Below, piece after piece: positions 34,077 through 35,995 of a stretch of DNA of 35,995 nucleotides (position 1 is its first letter; each line of letters starts with the position of its first letter). The position numbers and the translations under genes were made by a program. The stretch comes from Pseudomonadota bacterium (GTDB lineage: Bacteria; Campylobacterota; Campylobacteria; Campylobacterales; Campylobacteraceae), in the NCBI GenBank assembly GCA_002746565.1, contig PDPI01000015.1:1-35995 (forward strand), read 5' to 3'. The notes below the pieces were generated by a model. The model worked only from the letters and a program-made list of their open reading frames with translations. It was not told the origin of the DNA and did no database searches.

Positions 34077-35104
34077 TGGCTTATATAACAAATAATGAAA
34101 ATGCCATGTTCTATGAATGTGGCTTTTCTTGCGATAATGGCTATTTTTTAAAGTTAAAGGATAAGGCTTTTTTCGTAACCGATGCAAGATATACCTCTGA
34201 AGCAAAGGAATACATCCAAAACGCCAAAGTTATAGAGGGCGATAGGCGGGATTTATTGCTTAGTGTTAGGAAGATTTTGAAAAAACACAGGGTAAATAAA
34301 TTAGTTTTTGATCCCAATGGCTGGAGTGTTAGCGAGTTTGATAGGCTCTCAAAAAAGTTTGGGCATCTAAAATTTGTAAAAAAAGCAAATTTTTCCCAAA
34401 AAAAGCGTATTATAAAAACTGAAGAAGAGGTAAAAATCCTTAAAAAAGCGTCCCAAAAGGGTGCTAAAGCCTTTGATAAGTTTGCTAAATTTGTCAGCGA
34501 GAGAGGCATTGGGTTAAGCGAGGAAGAATTATTTTTTGAAGCCGAAAAGATTTTTAAAAATAAAGGCAAACTAGGACTTTCCTTCTCTCCCATAGTTGGC
34601 ATTAATGAAAACGCTGCAAAACCCCATGCTTTGCCTTCAAAAAAAAGGTTAAAAGAGGGTGATTTGCTACTTTTAGATGCGGGAGTTTTGTATAAAAGAT
34701 ATTGTTCGGATAGGACAAGAACAGCCCAAGTTGGGGCTGATTTTAATTTTAAAAAAGAGCAAAGATTTAAGGATAAGTTTCGCCAAAAGATTTACGATCT
34801 AGTTTTAAAAGCCCAAGAAGCGAGCATAAATGCGGTCAAAATTGGCGTAAAGGCAAGCGAGATCGACAAGGCTGGGCGTGAAGTGATAGAAAAATCTGGA
34901 TATGGAAAATACTTCATCCATTCAACTGGACATGGGGTTGGTGTAGATATACATGAACTTCCAGTAATTGGGCGAAGAAGCAATACTATCATAGAAGAAA
35001 ATATGGTTTTTTCCGTTGAGCCTGGGATTTATCTGTCCGGTAAGTTTGGTGTTAGGATAGAAGATGTGGTGGTTGTCAGGCAAAGTGGTGCGGAGATCTT
35101 ATAG
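34076..35104 (+). CDS. pepP: M24B-family aminopeptidase (Xaa-Pro type)
   Basis: This metallopeptidase is predicted to remove residues before proline. The 342-residue protein has a short N-terminal creatinase-like domain and the pita-bread catalytic domain with metal ligands Asp201 (LLDAG), Asp212 (SDRTRT), His286 (HSTGHGVG), Glu315 (VEPGIYL) and Glu329 (RIED). All five are present. It is shorter than the E. coli PepP but of the size seen in epsilonproteobacteria. It begins one base inside the aroQ stop. PepQ-like activity cannot be excluded. Confidence 0.92.
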   Translation: MAYITNNENAMFYECGFSCDNGYFLKLKDKAFFVTDARYTSEAKEYIQNAKVIEGDRRDLLLSVRKILKKHRVNKLVFDPNGWSVSEFDRLSKKFGHLKFVKKANFSQKKRIIKTEEEVKILKKASQKGAKAFDKFAKFVSERGIGLSEEELFFEAEKIFKNKGKLGLSFSPIVGINENAAKPHALPSKKRLKEGDLLLLDAGVLYKRYCSDRTRTAQVGADFNFKKEQRFKDKFRQKIYDLVLKAQEASINAVKIGVKASEIDKAGREVIEKSGYGKYFIHSTGHGVGVDIHELPVIGRRSNTIIEENMVFSVEPGIYLSGKFGVRIEDVVVVRQSGAEIL

Positions 35105-35106
35105 GT

Positions 35107-35595
35107 TTGGAGATTTTTAAGTTTTATAGGATTAGATTTTTCCCCCTCAAAAAAAGATCTTCAAGACCCTATAAATACGAGGCTTTAGTTGGCATTGGTG
35201 GAAATGAGGGAAATGTAAAAAAAACATTTGTCCGTCTTTTGCGACTTTGGCAAAATGATAGAAGATTACATGTGGAAAAGACTTCTTTTGTGTTGGAAAA
35301 TCCTCCCTTTGGCTACCTTGAACAAGCAAATTTTTTCAATGCTCTTATCAGAGTAAAAACCAGCCTTAGTGCGAAAAGCTTTTTAAAACTACTTTTGCAT
35401 ACGGAAAAAATATTTGGTCGGAAAAGGAGTTTTAAAAATGCCCCAAGGACTTTGGATTTGGATATAATCTTTTTTAATTTTAAAGAACAAAGGGATGAGC
35501 GCTTAGTTTTGCCCCATCCTTTTTGGCATGAAAGAGCGTCCATTTTGGCTCCCCTAGCATTTTCTCGGATGCAAAAAATTAATTTATATGGCTAG
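35107..35595 (+). CDS. folK: 2-amino-4-hydroxy-6-hydroxymethyldihydropteridine pyrophosphokinase
   Basis: FolK makes the activated pterin for folate synthesis. The 162-residue protein has a basic N-terminal extension of about 22 residues, then EALVGIGGNEGNV, NPPFGYLEQANFFNA, the RTLDLDIIFF metal-binding motif and LPHPFWHERASILAPL. These are clear HPPK motifs. TTG at 35107 is the only start that keeps the extension; the gene begins two bases after pepP. Its last eight bases overlap the ATG of flhG, with no flhF between. Confidence 0.9.
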   Translation: MEIFKFYRIRFFPLKKRSSRPYKYEALVGIGGNEGNVKKTFVRLLRLWQNDRRLHVEKTSFVLENPPFGYLEQANFFNALIRVKTSLSAKSFLKLLLHTEKIFGRKRSFKNAPRTLDLDIIFFNFKEQRDERLVLPHPFWHERASILAPLAFSRMQKINLYG

Positions 35596-35995
35596 ATACT
35601 TGAAAGAACAAAAAACATCTCGTACCCATTTTATAGCAGTAGCAAGTGGAAAAGGTGGAGTTGGAAAAAGCACCTTTAGTGCAAATTTGGCAAATATTTT
35701 ATCCCAGCATGGCTATAAGGTGGCACTTTTTGATGCGGATATGGGTTTGGCAAATCTCGATGTTATGCTAAATGTAAAAATACAAAAAAGTATCTTGCAT
35801 GTTTTAAAGGGAGAATGCTCACTTTTGGATATAATCATCCCTATTTCAAAAAATCTTATTTTGATTCCAGGCGAGAGCGGGGATGGGGTTTTAAAATATA
35901 AAAATAATTCCATAGGCGAAAAATTTTTCCAATCTTGCAAACTTTTAGACGATCTAGATTTTATGATAATAGACACGGGCGCAGGTATAGGATCT
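35588..35995 (+). CDS. flhG: FlhG/YlxH MinD-like ATPase, 5' part
   Basis: FlhG (YlxH, FleN) is a MinD-family ATPase that controls flagellar number in flagellated bacteria. The 136 residues visible start MARYLKEQKTSRTHFIAV and have the deviant P-loop GKGGVGKST (residues 21-29), FDADMGLANLDVMLN and FMIIDTGAGIGS, the Walker B-like switch. The reading is open at the window end. Its normal partner flhF, usually located just upstream of flhG in this group, is not present. A general MinD-like role remains possible. Confidence 0.88.
   Translation, partial: MARYLKEQKTSRTHFIAVASGKGGVGKSTFSANLANILSQHGYKVALFDADMGLANLDVMLNVKIQKSILHVLKGECSLLDIIIPISKNLILIPGESGDGVLKYKNNSIGEKFFQSCKLLDDLDFMIIDTGAGIGS

Overview
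This window is a low-GC, gene-dense chromosomal segment from an epsilonproteobacterium (Campylobacterota). Campylobacter or a close relative is the best fit. This rests on protein sequences (ribosomal proteins, SecY, IF2, LpxC, AroQ), on Campylobacter-type gene neighbourhoods (M23 peptidase-lpxC-tsaB-thrB-ylxR-infB-rbfA-rimP and sppA/amidohydrolase/aroQ) and on promoters with a T-tract plus an extended -10 of the TGCTACAAT type. I saw no tRNA, rRNA, CRISPR array or insertion sequence, and no gene-free stretch longer than 300 bases.

Layout. 1-4448: distal part of the spc ribosomal operon (rpsN end, rpsH, rplF, rplR, rpsE, rplO, secY, map, infA). 4449-11262: a phosphate-starvation cassette, pstS-pstC-pstA-pstB-phoU, then a response regulator and a histidine kinase. 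11263-14355: the alpha operon (rpmJ, rpsM, rpsK, rpsD, rpoA, rplQ), headed by a structured leader. 14356-19234: NifU-domain protein, TPR-like protein, murE, a repeat-rich gap, a broken DHH phosphoesterase and an M23 peptidase. 19235-26358: lpxC, tsaB, thrB, ylxR, infB, rbfA, rimP, ribD. 26336-30201: a small membrane protein, a CYTH-CHAD protein, ubiE and xseA. 30202-31197: a divergent lipoprotein/XRE-regulator pair with two identical operator-like sites. 31198-35995: sppA and an amidohydrolase on the minus strand, then aroQ, an M24 peptidase, folK and the start of flhG.

Main oddities. (1) rpsE has lost about 77 bp and is frameshifted, and rpsD lacks an in-frame block of 27 residues. These encode S5 and S4, which touch each other in the ribosome. 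Assembly error must be excluded before any biology is claimed. (2) The Pst/Pho cassette lies between infA and rpmJ. At its entry are an 11-bp-spaced direct repeat resembling a response-regulator box and a hairpin pairing the pstS ribosome site with a perfect anti-SD. That arrangement could silence read-through from the ribosomal operon. (3) rpmJ has a roughly 250-nt leader with stacked hairpins, a short ORF with a strong SD and mutually exclusive pairings. (4) The murE-DHH gap carries two diverged copies of a heptad-repeat element. (5) A single substitution appears to have turned the tsaB start ATG into ATA while keeping a stop codon for lpxC. (6) flhF is missing between folK and flhG. (7) About ten genes start with TTG.
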